NCBI GenBank assembly: GCA_963726405.1
Contig: CAVSCF010000003.1
Coordinates: 224,115 to 288,114 of the forward strand
Length of the DNA stretch: 64,000 nucleotides
Origin: JAOUJD01 sp963726405
GTDB lineage: Bacteria; Pseudomonadota; Gammaproteobacteria; Burkholderiales; Burkholderiaceae_F
Direction: 5' to 3'
Shown one piece after another: positions 35,649 through 45,337 of this stretch. Both the position numbers and the translations under genes were made by a program. Numbering within the stretch: the first letter of the stretch is position 1; each line of letters opens with the position of its first letter. Under the pieces are notes generated by a model. The model made no database searches, was not told where the DNA came from, and was given only the letters and a program-made list of their open reading frames with translations.

Positions 35649-36884
35649 ATGCGCCTCGGACTGCGACTCTTCCTGCCATTCGCGGCAGGCTACTTCCTGT
35701 CTTACCTGCTGCGGAACGTCAACGCGGTCATCGCCCCGGACCTCACGCGGGAACTGGGCGTTTCGGCGGCCGACCTGGGCCTGCTGACCTCCGCCTACCT
35801 GCTCGCCTTCAGCGCCTTTCAATTGCCGCTCGGCATCCTGCTCGACCGGTACGGGCCGCGCCGGGTCGAATCCGTCCTGCTGCTGATCGCGGCGGTGGGC
35901 AGCGCGTGGTTCGCGTTCGGCGGCACCCTCGGCGAACTCGCCATGGCGCGCGCGTTGATCGGCCTGGGCGTGTGCGCGTGCCTGATGGCCGCGTTCAAGG
36001 CCTTCGCCGTCTGGTACCCGGTCGAGCGACTGCCTTCCCTCAATGCGGCCGTCATGGTGGCGGGCGGACTGGGCGCGCTCGCGGCGACCACCCCGCTCGC
36101 CATGGCGGCGCCGGTGCTCGGGCGCCCCGGACTGTTCCTCCTGCTGGCGGGTCTTGCCGTGATGGCTGCGCTCGGCATCCATACGACGCCCGAGAAACCG
36201 GCTGCCGCGGCGGCTGGCACCTTGCGACAGCAGTCACGCGAACTCGGCCGGGTCCTGCGCAGCCGGGAGTTCTGGCGCTATGCGCCGATGACCGCGACGG
36301 GCCTTGGAGGTTTCGTGGCGCTGCAGGGACTGTGGGCCGTGCCCTGGCTGATGGAGGTCGGCGGCCATGCCCGGGAAACCGCAGCGTTCCACCTGCTGCT
36401 GACCACGCTGGCGATGATCTGCGGTTTCCTCGGCACGGCGCTGTTGATCGACCCGTTGCGACGGCGCGGAGTCGCTGCGGCCCGGGTGATGACGATCTGC
36501 AACGCCGTCGGCGTCGTCGCCATGTTCGGCCTGTGGTGGGGTGCCGGCAGCAGCCACGCCCTGTGGTTCGTGCTCGGCATCGCATTCGCGGTCGGCAACA
36601 TCGCCTACGCCGAGATCACGCGCTGTTTCGCGCCGGCGCTCGCCGGACGGGTCAACACTGCGCTCAATCTCGCGACCTTCGTCGGTGCGTTCTCGATCCA
36701 ATGGGGATACGGCGTGATGCTCGACGGATTGCGTGCGATGGGCTGGTCGGCCGTGGACGGCCACCGCGCTGCCTTCCTTACCCTGCTCGCGCTTCAGGTC
36801 GGCGGGCTCGGGTGGTTCCTCCTGAGCACGCGAAATGCGACGCCGGCGCCGGAAGGCGCGCCGAAGGGCGCTGATAGCGCATGA
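35649..36884 (+). CDS. Major facilitator superfamily (MFS) transporter
   Basis: The ATG at 35649 gives 411 residues with about 12 membrane helices in two six-helix halves. The MFS loop 2-3 signature is present as GILLDRYGPRRVE, and TM1 opens FAAGYFLSYLLRNVNAVIAPDL. It is a secondary transporter in the inner membrane; the transported compound cannot be told. It is convergent with the desaturase gene, 22 bases apart. Confidence 0.88.
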   Translation: MRLGLRLFLPFAAGYFLSYLLRNVNAVIAPDLTRELGVSAADLGLLTSAYLLAFSAFQLPLGILLDRYGPRRVESVLLLIAAVGSAWFAFGGTLGELAMARALIGLGVCACLMAAFKAFAVWYPVERLPSLNAAVMVAGGLGALAATTPLAMAAPVLGRPGLFLLLAGLAVMAALGIHTTPEKPAAAAAGTLRQQSRELGRVLRSREFWRYAPMTATGLGGFVALQGLWAVPWLMEVGGHARETAAFHLLLTTLAMICGFLGTALLIDPLRRRGVAAARVMTICNAVGVVAMFGLWWGAGSSHALWFVLGIAFAVGNIAYAEITRCFAPALAGRVNTALNLATFVGAFSIQWGYGVMLDGLRAMGWSAVDGHRAAFLTLLALQVGGLGWFLLSTRNATPAPEGAPKGADSA

Positions 36885-36906
36885 AGGCGAGAGCAGATCC
36901 CGCGAT

Positions 36907-38022
36907 CTAACCGGCCGCGCCTACCCTCGACTGCCGCAGGTGTTCCGCCACCGAGACGATGCGCCGTGCATTCGTGTCCCACAGCACGCACTTGAGTGCC
37001 GCCGGGATCTCTCCGAGCGTGATGCGCCTGACGCGGGTGAAGAGGTGCTCGTACTCGGCATGGCAGGCGACGAGCCGATAGAACGGAATCCGTGCCGACA
37101 GGTGGTGCACGTGGTGATACGCGATGTTCGCCGTGAACCAGTTCAGCCACGCCGGCAGGATCAGGAAGCTGGTGCCCTCCACCGCCGCGCGGTCCTGGTC
37201 CCATCCCTCTTCCGCGCTGGCGTACGAGTGCTCGAAATTGTGCTGGACCGTGAACAGCACCATGCCGGCGCCGCCCGCCAGCGACATGCTGGCAACGGCG
37301 CAGACGACGAAGAGCACGGGACCGACGAGGACGCCAAGCACAAGCCACAGCGCGAGCAGTGCGACGTTGTTCCAGAACATGTGCCAGTACTCGGACGGGG
37401 ACGTCCAGTACGGGGTCTCGAAGGACCGCGCGTGCGCGCGCAGCGAAACGCCGGGGCGCGCGATCTTCTGCCGCACCACGTGCGCGAGCAGTTCGAGACT
37501 GCCGCGCAACCAGGTCAGGCGCGGGTTCAGCAGCAGATAGACGAACCCGCCGAACGGCGCGAGCCAGACGCTGCGGGCGCTCCGATACCGCCATTGCTGC
37601 TGCCCGTTCATCGCGGCGTAGTCAGTCGCCGTGACGATATTCAGCGGGCCACGGTAGCGCGACCAGTTGCCGTTCGTGGAGTGATGAAACATGTGGTGCT
37701 TCGACCACACGTACTGCGGCATCCCGCACAGCACGCCGAACACGAACCCGAATGCCTTGTTGAGTCCGGCGGTGCGAAACAGGCTGCCGTGCCCGCACTC
37801 GTGCATCAGCACGAAGACGCGCAACAGGAAAAGACTCATCAACAGGACGAGGCCCGCGGTGAGCCAGTACGACACGGCGGCACTCGCCGCGGTGAGAACC
37901 CAAAGCGCGCCCAGCGGAAGCAGCGTAGCCGCCGACGCCCGCCATCCGCTCAGGTCGTCCGGCCTGGCGTGAGCGTGAATGATTGCGCGCTTGAGCGCCT
38001 TGATGGCAGCGATGTGGGGCAC
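36907..38022 (-). CDS. Membrane fatty acid desaturase
   Basis: I chose GTG 38022 as the start (371 residues). The frame is open to 38160, but that part looks non-coding. Three histidine boxes that bind the di-iron centre are intact: HECGH, HHMFHH and HHVHH, with four hydrophobic segments between them. This is the fatty acid desaturase/hydroxylase family, acting on acyl chains at the inner membrane. No dedicated electron donor is adjacent. Confidence 0.88.
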   Translation of the reverse strand: MPHIAAIKALKRAIIHAHARPDDLSGWRASAATLLPLGALWVLTAASAAVSYWLTAGLVLLMSLFLLRVFVLMHECGHGSLFRTAGLNKAFGFVFGVLCGMPQYVWSKHHMFHHSTNGNWSRYRGPLNIVTATDYAAMNGQQQWRYRSARSVWLAPFGGFVYLLLNPRLTWLRGSLELLAHVVRQKIARPGVSLRAHARSFETPYWTSPSEYWHMFWNNVALLALWLVLGVLVGPVLFVVCAVASMSLAGGAGMVLFTVQHNFEHSYASAEEGWDQDRAAVEGTSFLILPAWLNWFTANIAYHHVHHLSARIPFYRLVACHAEYEHLFTRVRRITLGEIPAALKCVLWDTNARRIVSVAEHLRQSRVGAAG

Positions 38023-38242
38023 TGGTGGGCAGTCCGGCACCGCACCCCGGCGGCCGACAGCTTTTGTGATTCGGAGGGGCGCAGTATGACCGGGTTCGGC
38101 CCGGCACCATGCCGTTTGACGCTTTCGGGACGTACTTCCGGCGCGGGTTTGCACTGGCACGTCCCGGTCTTCCGTTCGGCTGGCTCAAACGGGGCGAGTC
38201 GGCTAATGTCCGGCAGCCGTGCCTTCGGTCTTTTGACATCCC

Positions 38243-39166
38243 ATGCGTCGCTGCGTGATAGCGACGATTCCACCCATGCAGCCTGCCGCCGGAACCAGCG
38301 CCAACGCCTCCACGCAAAACGACCTGCGGCGGCGCCTGTACCGGGCCCTGGAGCCGAGCGAGCACCACGGGCCCGGGCTGTCGCGCCTGAACCTGTTCAT
38401 CGTCGGTGCGATCGTCCTGTCGGTGATGTTCGCCATCGTCGAAAGCGAGCATGACCTCTACGAACAGTCGCCGGCGCTGTTCCACTGGATCGAGTTCGGG
38501 TTCAGCATCGTCTTCCTGATCGAATACGTCGCGCGTCTCTGGGTGGCCCCCGAGGACCCGCGCTACCGGGGCGGCTTCCGCGGACGCCTGCGTTACGCCC
38601 TCACTCCCGCCGCGCTCCTCGACCTGCTCGCCGTCACACCGCTGCTGCTCCACGCGGTCGGCGGCGAGGCGTACGTCGTGCGCATGCTGCGGGTGGTGCG
38701 CGTCCTCCGGCTTGCCAAACTCGGCCGCTTCACGGTGGCGACCCGCGCGCTGTCGGAGGCCATCCACGCACGGCGCTACGAATTGCTGATCAGCTTCGGC
38801 GTGGCGTTCTTCATCCTTCTGGTGACCTCGACACTGATGTACATCGTCGAGGGCCACGTGCAGCCGGAGATCTTCGGCAGCATTCCGCGGTCCATGTGGT
38901 GGGCGGTTGCCACGCTGACCACTGTCGGTTACGGCGACGCCGTCCCCGTGACCGCTCTCGGCCGCATTCTCGGCGGCGTCACGGCCGCCACCGGCATCGG
39001 CTTGATCGCCATGCCCACGGGCATCCTCGCCGCGGCGATGAGCGACGCGATCCACACGCGCCGCCACGCCGAGCACAAGGAGGCGCTGGCCGCCGGCCGG
39101 GTCGACAAGGAAACGGCCGGTCCGCCTCCAAAGTCCGAAGCGGCCGACGGCGAGCACGAAGGCTGA
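38243..39166 (+). CDS. Voltage-gated potassium channel (six-transmembrane)
   Basis: The 307-residue protein has six membrane helices, an arginine-rich S4 (RMLRVVRVLRLAKLGR) and the potassium selectivity filter TVGYGD in a pore loop between S5 and S6. A second ATG 33 bases downstream is possible. The cytosolic tail is short, charged and has no RCK domain. It probably tunes potassium flux or membrane potential. It is convergent with the acetyltransferase, 14 bases apart. Confidence 0.9.
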   Translation: MRRCVIATIPPMQPAAGTSANASTQNDLRRRLYRALEPSEHHGPGLSRLNLFIVGAIVLSVMFAIVESEHDLYEQSPALFHWIEFGFSIVFLIEYVARLWVAPEDPRYRGGFRGRLRYALTPAALLDLLAVTPLLLHAVGGEAYVVRMLRVVRVLRLAKLGRFTVATRALSEAIHARRYELLISFGVAFFILLVTSTLMYIVEGHVQPEIFGSIPRSMWWAVATLTTVGYGDAVPVTALGRILGGVTAATGIGLIAMPTGILAAAMSDAIHTRRHAEHKEALAAGRVDKETAGPPPKSEAADGEHEG

Positions 39167-39180
39167 AGCCCGTCCGGTTC

Positions 39181-39717
39181 TCAGAGAAGGAGAACCATCG
39201 CGGACTCGTCGGCCTCCGCCAGCCCATGGGGGAATTCGCCTTCCCCCGCCACGCGCATGCCGAGGCGCACAAGCAGCGCGCGCGATCGATGATTGGCGCG
39301 CTTGAGCACCGCGCCCGCCGTCTTCACGCCATGCCGGTCACGCAGTTCTCCGATGGCCGCAACCGTCGCCTCGTACGCCAGGCCCCGTCCCCACCACGCG
39401 CTGCCGAACTCGTAGGCGACCAGTGCCCTGGCCTCCGGCAGCACCGTCGCCTGCACGTACCCGATGGCGGTTCCGTCGCTGCGCAGGCGCACCACCCAGT
39501 TGAGCCACAACTGCGACCCGTCAGGCGAGCGACGCGATTCGAGTTTTCGGTACCGCTCGCGCAGCGATTCGAGCGAGACCGGAGGTTCGTTCTCGAATTC
39601 GTAGATCGCCGGATCGCTCAGGACTCCGTACATCGCTTCGGCGTGGGCGGCTCCCTGCGGCTCCAGGACCAGCCTTGTGGTTTCCAGCACGCGCATCGGC
39701 GGCTCGTGAACTTGCAT
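39181..39717 (-). CDS. GNAT-family N-acetyltransferase (RimJ/RimL type)
   Basis: The ATG at 39717 (GGGAGGCGCCACG upstream) gives 178 residues. The fold is recognisable from TTRLVLEPQGAAHAEAMY at the start, the strand IGYVQATVL, the acetyl-CoA loop GSAWWGRGLAYEAT and the final strand of the GNAT core with NHRSRALLVRLGM. It acetylates an amino group of a protein or small molecule; the substrate is unknown. Confidence 0.85.
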   Translation of the reverse strand: MQVHEPPMRVLETTRLVLEPQGAAHAEAMYGVLSDPAIYEFENEPPVSLESLRERYRKLESRRSPDGSQLWLNWVVRLRSDGTAIGYVQATVLPEARALVAYEFGSAWWGRGLAYEATVAAIGELRDRHGVKTAGAVLKRANHRSRALLVRLGMRVAGEGEFPHGLAEADESAMVLLL

Positions 39718-39966
39718 CGTGGCGCCTCCCGGCACTGGCTTGCGATCGTCCAGTCCGATACCGTGGTGGACATCATGCGCCCGTCGCACCGCGGATCGCT
39801 ATCGCGGCCAGCCCGGCCTTCGTGCAACACTTGGACCGCAGCAGCGCGAGGAGACCCGACATCCGGTTGAAAGCACATCAAGAAGGTAGCGCAAGCGTTT
39901 GAATGACAAGAACAACCAACAGTTGAAGTAAATTCTCAGGAGCGGCCAGGCCCGCGCGGAGGAGAC

Positions 39967-41643
39967 ATGGCAGAAAACAGGCTGATGCTGGACTACATCC
40001 TCGATCACGAGGAAAAACTGCGCGACCGCGTCTACATGACGCAGCCGATCGGCAACGGGCAGGTCGTCGATTACACGTGGGGCCAGGTGGTGGACCAGTC
40101 GCGACGCATGGCGACCCATCTCCAGAGCCTCGGTTATCCGCGCGGCGCGCGCATCGCGATCCTCTCGAAGAACTGCGCGCACTTCATCATGGCCGAGATC
40201 GCCATCTGGATGGCCGGCTACACCACCGTCGCGATCTTTCCGACCGAAACGGCGGAGACGATCAACTACGTCCTCACGCACAGCGAAGCCAGCCTGCTGT
40301 TCGTCGGCAAGCTCGACACCTGGCCGCAGCAGCAGCCGGGTGTGCCGACCGGGCTGCCGTGCATTGCATTGCCGCTGGCACCGAAGACAGGGTTCGACAC
40401 CTGGGATGCGATCACGGCGCGGACTCCACCGCTCGCCGGCCGACCGACACGGGACAAGGACGAGCTGGCGATGCTGATCTACACGTCGGGTTCCACCGGC
40501 ACGCCGAAGGGCGTGATGATCACGATGGAAGCCTTCTCCCGCGCCGGCGAGGGCGTCACGGCCGAGCTCGAACGCCGCCTCGGCGGAGCCGACAACAGGA
40601 TGCTGTCGTACCTGCCGCTGGCGCACAGCTTCGAACGGTCCTGGGCCGAGGGCTTGTCGCTCGTCTCGGGCCGCATCCATGTTTTCTTCGCGGAGTCGCT
40701 CGACACGTTCCTGCAGGACCTGCAGCGCACCCGGCCGACGCTGTTCATCTCGGTGCCGAGGCTGTGGCTGAAGTTCCAGCAGGGCGTGTTCGCGAAGATG
40801 CCGCCGGCGAAGCTCGATCGACTGCTGCGCATCCCGGTCCTCGGCAAGGTGGTGGCGAAGAAGATCCGCAAGGGCCTGGGGCTCGACCAGGTGAAGCTCG
40901 CCGGCAGCGGCTCGGCGCCGATTCCGCCGGACCTCATCGCGTGGTACCGCAAGATCGGCCTGCCGCTGTACGAGGGCTACGGCATGACCGAGGACAGCTC
41001 CTATTCGCACCTGTCCAACGAGCAGCACAACGCACCGGGCTATGTCGGCGTGCCGCTGCCGGGCGTGGAAGTGAAGCTGAGCGCCGAGGGCGAGGTCCTC
41101 ATCAAGTCGCCAGGCCAGTGCATCGGCTACTACAAGCAGCCGGAGCTCACCGCTGAATCCTTCACGGAAGACGGCTTCTTCCGCACCGGCGACCTGGGAG
41201 AACGCACTCCGGGGGGGCTGCTCAAGCTGACGGGCCGCGCGAAGGAACTGTTCAAGACGGCCAAGGGCAAGTACGTGGCGCCGGCGCCCATCGAGAACCT
41301 GATCAACGCCCACCCGATGGTCGAACTGTCGCTCGTGTCCGGCGTCGGCCAGCCGGCCGCGTATGCGATGGTGATCCTCGCCGAGCACATCCGTCCGCGC
41401 ATGGGCGAGGACGAGATCCGCGAGCAGGTCGAGAAGGAGATGCACGCGCTGCTGAAGGACATCAACGCGGCGGTCGCCGACCACGAGCAGCTGCACATGA
41501 TCGTCGTCAAGCGGGAACCGTGGTCGGTCGAGAACGGCTTCCTCACGCCGACGATGAAGGTGCGGCGCGGCCGGATCGAGAAGTCGATGGAGGCGCACGT
41601 CGACGGCTGGTACGCGACCGGCCGTCGCGTCCACTGGCACTAG
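39967..41643 (+). CDS. AMP-forming acyl-CoA synthetase (long-chain type)
   Basis: GGAGGAGAC precedes the ATG. The 558-residue protein has the adenylation motifs YTSGSTGTPKG (A3), YEGYGMTE (A5), RTGDLG (A7) and KLTGRAKELFKT (A8). The C-terminal Lys motif appears as TPTMKVRRGRIEK. It activates a carboxylic acid with ATP and CoA, probably a fatty acid. The next gene, 19 bases on, is a ThDP enzyme. That pairing suggests the acyl-CoA made here is the lyase substrate. Confidence 0.9.
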   Translation: MAENRLMLDYILDHEEKLRDRVYMTQPIGNGQVVDYTWGQVVDQSRRMATHLQSLGYPRGARIAILSKNCAHFIMAEIAIWMAGYTTVAIFPTETAETINYVLTHSEASLLFVGKLDTWPQQQPGVPTGLPCIALPLAPKTGFDTWDAITARTPPLAGRPTRDKDELAMLIYTSGSTGTPKGVMITMEAFSRAGEGVTAELERRLGGADNRMLSYLPLAHSFERSWAEGLSLVSGRIHVFFAESLDTFLQDLQRTRPTLFISVPRLWLKFQQGVFAKMPPAKLDRLLRIPVLGKVVAKKIRKGLGLDQVKLAGSGSAPIPPDLIAWYRKIGLPLYEGYGMTEDSSYSHLSNEQHNAPGYVGVPLPGVEVKLSAEGEVLIKSPGQCIGYYKQPELTAESFTEDGFFRTGDLGERTPGGLLKLTGRAKELFKTAKGKYVAPAPIENLINAHPMVELSLVSGVGQPAAYAMVILAEHIRPRMGEDEIREQVEKEMHALLKDINAAVADHEQLHMIVVKREPWSVENGFLTPTMKVRRGRIEKSMEAHVDGWYATGRRVHWH

Positions 41644-41662
41644 GACGACGGGCCCAGGCGCG

Positions 41663-43414
41663 ATGGATCGTCTCCCCCTCCCCGCGCGCCACGGCGGCGA
41701 CCACGTGGCCGATGTCCTGCAGGCCAACGGCGTGCGCTTCGTCTTCACGCTCGTCGGCGGGCACATCTCGCCGATCCTGGCCGCCTCGAAGGCGCGCGGC
41801 ATCCGCATCGTCGACACGCGGCACGAAGCCACCGCCGTGTTCGCCGCCGATGCGGTCGCCCGCCTGACGGGCAGGCCCGGCGTCGCCGCGGTGACGGCGG
41901 GGCCGGGGCTGACGAACACGATCACCGCGCTGAAGAACGCACAACTCGCGCAGAGCCCCGTGCTGCTGATCGGCGGGGCCGCGCCGACGGCCTTGCAGGG
42001 CCGCGGCGCGCTGCAGGACATCGATCAGCGCGCGCTGATCGCGCCACACGTGAAGCATCTGGCCCGCGTGCGGAAGGTGCGCGACCTCGGCCCGGCCATC
42101 GAGGAAGGCCTGCGCCAGGCCATGACGGGTGTGCCCGGCCCGGTCTTCGTCGAGTGCCCGGTCGACCTCCTCTATGACGAGGCACTCATCCGCCAGTGGT
42201 ACGCCGATGCCGCGGGCAAGGGAAGCACGCTCGGCGACCGTGCGCTGCGCTGGTACCTCAACCGGCACGCGCGAAGGATGTTCGAAAACGCTGCGCAGGT
42301 TTCCGAGCCGCGCGCGCTTGAAGTCGATGTGCCGAGGGCGGACGACGGCGCGGTCGCACGCGCGGCCGAGGCGCTCAGCCGTGCCGAGCGCCCGCTGCTG
42401 GTGATCGGCAGCCAGGCCGTGCTGCTCGCCGAGCAGGCCGCGGCGATCGCTGAGGCCGTCACGCGTCTCGGCATTCCCGTGTACCTCTCCGGCATGGCGC
42501 GCGGGCTGCTCGGTCCGCGTCACCCGCTGCAGATGCGGCATGCACGGCGCAACGCGCTGCGTGAGGCCGACTGCGTGCTGCTCGCCGGCGTGCCGTGCGA
42601 CTTCCGGCTCGACTACGGCAAGCACGTCCGGCGCTCGGCCACGCTGATCGCGGCGAACCGGAGCGCCGCCGATGCGCGCATGAACCGCCGGCCGACCATC
42701 GCCGCCATCGGCGACGGCGGCCGGACGCTGATGGCGCTTGCGCAGGGAGTCGGCGATCGTGCGGCACGCTCGGACTGGATCGCGACGCTGCGTGCGCGCG
42801 ACGATGCGCGCGAACGCGAGATCGATGCGCAGGCCGCGTCGCCTGGGGAATATGTGAACCCGATCGCGTTCTTCCGCGAACTCGACCGCTCGGCAGGCGA
42901 CGCCGCGGTCTTCGTCGCCGACGGCGGCGACTTCGTCGCGACGGCGTCGTACATCCTTCGCCCGCGAGGCCCGCTGTCCTGGCTCGACCCCGGGGCCTTC
43001 GGGACCCTCGGCGTCGGCGCCGGCTTCGCCCTCGGTGCGCGGCTGGTTCGGCCGGGCGACGAGGTCTGGCTGATCTGGGGCGACGGCGCGAGCGGCTACG
43101 GACTGGTCGAGTTCGACACCTTCGTGCGGCACGGCGTGCCGGTGATCGCGGTGGTCGGCAACGATGCGAGCTGGGCGCAGATCGCGCGCGAGCAGGTCAA
43201 GATGCTGAACGACGACGTCGGCACCGTTCTGGCGCGCAGCGCGTATCACGCGGTGATCGAGGGCTTCGGCGGCGTCGGGATCGAGGTGAAGACGATGGCG
43301 GAGGTTGCGCCGGCGCTGCAGAAGGCGCGCGAGATCGCGCGGGCGGGTCGGCCGGTGCTGGTCAATGTGTGGCTCGACCGGACGGAATTCCGCGAGGGGT
43401 CGATCTCGATGTGA
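41663..43414 (+). CDS. Thiamine diphosphate-dependent enzyme (acetolactate synthase / 2-hydroxyacyl-CoA lyase-like)
   Basis: The 583-residue protein has the three-domain layout of the POX/AHAS family: Pyr domain (RHEATAVFAADAVARLTG with catalytic Glu), central domain, and PP domain with the ThDP/Mg motif GDGASGYG...VVGND. The FAD-binding details of true AHAS are unclear, and the match in tone is to the ILVBL/2-hydroxyacyl-CoA lyase group. Placed directly after an acyl-CoA synthetase, it may cleave 2-hydroxyacyl-CoA in fatty acid alpha-oxidation. That is inference; an acetolactate-type activity is the alternative. Confidence 0.75.
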   Translation: MDRLPLPARHGGDHVADVLQANGVRFVFTLVGGHISPILAASKARGIRIVDTRHEATAVFAADAVARLTGRPGVAAVTAGPGLTNTITALKNAQLAQSPVLLIGGAAPTALQGRGALQDIDQRALIAPHVKHLARVRKVRDLGPAIEEGLRQAMTGVPGPVFVECPVDLLYDEALIRQWYADAAGKGSTLGDRALRWYLNRHARRMFENAAQVSEPRALEVDVPRADDGAVARAAEALSRAERPLLVIGSQAVLLAEQAAAIAEAVTRLGIPVYLSGMARGLLGPRHPLQMRHARRNALREADCVLLAGVPCDFRLDYGKHVRRSATLIAANRSAADARMNRRPTIAAIGDGGRTLMALAQGVGDRAARSDWIATLRARDDAREREIDAQAASPGEYVNPIAFFRELDRSAGDAAVFVADGGDFVATASYILRPRGPLSWLDPGAFGTLGVGAGFALGARLVRPGDEVWLIWGDGASGYGLVEFDTFVRHGVPVIAVVGNDASWAQIAREQVKMLNDDVGTVLARSAYHAVIEGFGGVGIEVKTMAEVAPALQKAREIARAGRPVLVNVWLDRTEFREGSISM

Positions 43415-43466
43415 TCGCCGGCCGCGGTTCGAACACGGCTGCGTGACCGTCTACCGAAAAGGGAAA

Positions 43467-43482
43467 GGCGCCTTACGGCGCC
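43467..43482. terminator. Hairpin between convergent genes
   Basis: GGCGCC-TTAC-GGCGCC forms a compact hairpin flanked by AAA on the left, about 50 bases after the plus-strand gene. It may end transcription of the ThDP gene. Confidence 0.5.
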
Positions 43483-43502
43483 CTCCCATCTTCAAATTAC
43501 CC

Positions 43503-43535
43503 GGTCGACCGGAGAACGCATGTTCCCGGTCGACC
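43503..43535 (-). terminator. Hairpin after the secreted hydrolase gene
   Basis: GGTCGACCGG and CCGGTCGACC form a 10-bp inverted repeat with a 13-base loop, just past the stop of the minus-strand hydrolase. No clear T-run is present. Confidence 0.45.
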
Positions 43536-43543
43536 CTCGCTCG

Positions 43544-45031
43544 TCACTCCAGCAGATTCGCGCAGTGACCCGGCTGGCTCGGCGTCGCCGCGATGCTTCC
43601 GTTGACAGGAATGCACTGGCTCGGCGGCAGCGCCACGTTGTTCTCCACGTGCTGGACCATCAGGTCGAACGCCTGCTGAGCGTGCGGCTGGATCAGCTTG
43701 AGTTTCGGGAACAGCAACGTGTAGCCCTCGATATGGTTGCCGTTCTGCACCTCGTACAGGCGGTACTGCGCGTTGCGCTTGTCGTTATTGCCCTTGCGCG
43801 ATGCATTGACCACGTCCTCGTAAGCGCGTGCATGGTTCTTGATCGGCAGCAGCGCGTCCATCGTTCCGGCGACCGTCACCAGGGGCTTCTTGATCTTGCC
43901 GGTTGTCTGCACGGCGGCGAGATCGGAATACACGCCCGGCACCGACTTGCGCTGGGCATAGTCGTAGTTGCCAAGCCCTGCCGAATACGTCGGATACGAA
44001 AGATCGAAGCGCTTCTGCCACTGGCACATCGTGACTTCCCAGAACTGCGCGTTGTAGCTGCCCCAGAGGGAAGTAACGGCGCCCGTCGTCGGGTTCCGTA
44101 TCACGATGTCCTCGGGATAGCCGGCGGCACGAATGGCCACGGCCTCGGGACTGTTCCGGTCATAGTCAGAGGCAACGTATCCCGGAAAATTCTTCAGTGC
44201 GACGGGCAGTTCGGTAAGCAGGTTGGCGGCATTCGGATTGATCGAGGTGCCTTCCCAGTCGACGCCGCCGTCGAAAAGATCTGGCCCTTCTTCGATCGCG
44301 CGCCGAACCTGGTAGCCACCGTTCGACGTTCCGACCGCATAGGTCCTGCGTGCCGGCTTCCCGTAGGCCGCCCTCACGGATCTCTGTGCAAGGCTCGCCG
44401 TCTGAAGCATGTAGTACGTCCACTGCGTGAAAGGCTTGTCGGCGTTGTTGTCGTAGAAATGCACGAACGTCGTCGAAGACGGATTCAGTCGACAGCCGAG
44501 CGGGTCACTCGAACTGCTCAGAAAGAAATTGAGCACGCCCTTGTTCTGCGAGGCATAGGCGTAGCCCTTGGGCAGGACGTAGTTGCTCCAGGCCCAGTCA
44601 CCGTTGAACTCGCTGCGCGTCCCCGACGCGCCGGCAACGACGAGTTTGCCGTTCCAATCCGCGGGGAAACGCAAAAGGAAGCGCGCCTGGCCCGTCGGGT
44701 CGTCGGCAATCCAGCCGGAAACCTGGATGCCCGGAACCGGGTCGCTCGTGGGAGTCGGGCCGATGGAAATGACGCCCGGATCCGTCGTCGACGTGATGCC
44801 GAACGCTGGCACGGCCGTTCCATCGGGGTATGTGATGCTGTTGTTCAAGGGCGTCACCGGAGGAGTCAGCGGGTTGGTGGCCCGCAGATCCGGCAAATCG
44901 AGGCAGACCACGCCTTTGGCCTTGTCCATCAAGAACCGCTCGATATCGGGGCAACTCAACGCTGCCTGACTCGCCCCCGACCAGCAAAGCGCCAGCAACG
45001 AAACGCTCAATGCACCTGCACCTTGTCTCAT
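43544..45031 (-). CDS. Secreted alpha/beta-hydrolase (tannase/feruloyl-esterase-like)
   Basis: GAGAGGAAATTG precedes the ATG at 45031, giving 495 residues with a signal peptide (ending GASQAA). The nucleophile elbow is VGTSNGGYQ (Ser), the likely acid is in AGTMDALLPI and the His in NGNHIEGY, in the order expected for the catalytic triad. Several cysteines (LSCPD, KGVVCLD, PLGCRLN, QCIPV, GHCANL) suggest disulfides. The best family guess is the tannase/feruloyl esterase or polyester-oligomer hydrolase group. It is exported and probably acts on plant phenolic esters or hydroxyalkanoate oligomers; which one is not clear. Confidence 0.7.
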   Translation of the reverse strand: MRQGAGALSVSLLALCWSGASQAALSCPDIERFLMDKAKGVVCLDLPDLRATNPLTPPVTPLNNSITYPDGTAVPAFGITSTTDPGVISIGPTPTSDPVPGIQVSGWIADDPTGQARFLLRFPADWNGKLVVAGASGTRSEFNGDWAWSNYVLPKGYAYASQNKGVLNFFLSSSSDPLGCRLNPSSTTFVHFYDNNADKPFTQWTYYMLQTASLAQRSVRAAYGKPARRTYAVGTSNGGYQVRRAIEEGPDLFDGGVDWEGTSINPNAANLLTELPVALKNFPGYVASDYDRNSPEAVAIRAAGYPEDIVIRNPTTGAVTSLWGSYNAQFWEVTMCQWQKRFDLSYPTYSAGLGNYDYAQRKSVPGVYSDLAAVQTTGKIKKPLVTVAGTMDALLPIKNHARAYEDVVNASRKGNNDKRNAQYRLYEVQNGNHIEGYTLLFPKLKLIQPHAQQAFDLMVQHVENNVALPPSQCIPVNGSIAATPSQPGHCANLLE

Positions 45032-45337
45032 CAATTTCCTCTCGTGATCTCGCGGCGTATCAAGTACCGCCGTCTGTTTGTGGAACTGGTGTTCCGCACG
45101 CTGGCCCACCGGAAGGTTTGCAGAAGCGGCGGCGCAAGGCGCGGAGGCACACCTTAGCCGCGACCGGCGGTGGAAGCAACGAAGTTCGGTGGTACCCGTT
45201 GCCCGGTCCGGGCGGCATACTCCGACTGCGTTCACGGTGCAGTGCCTGAACCCGGATTTCGCATCCACCAGCGAGGACGTTTCCTGCTGGCGATTACGTC
45301 TTTCGCCGGACCCCAACCCTTACATCACGGAGTGAGC
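45032..45337. other. Intergenic region between divergent hydrolase and lipoprotein genes
   Basis: About 300 bases hold both leaders. Short open frames here lack protein character. No clear sigma70 promoter or operator was found by eye. Confidence 0.4.
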
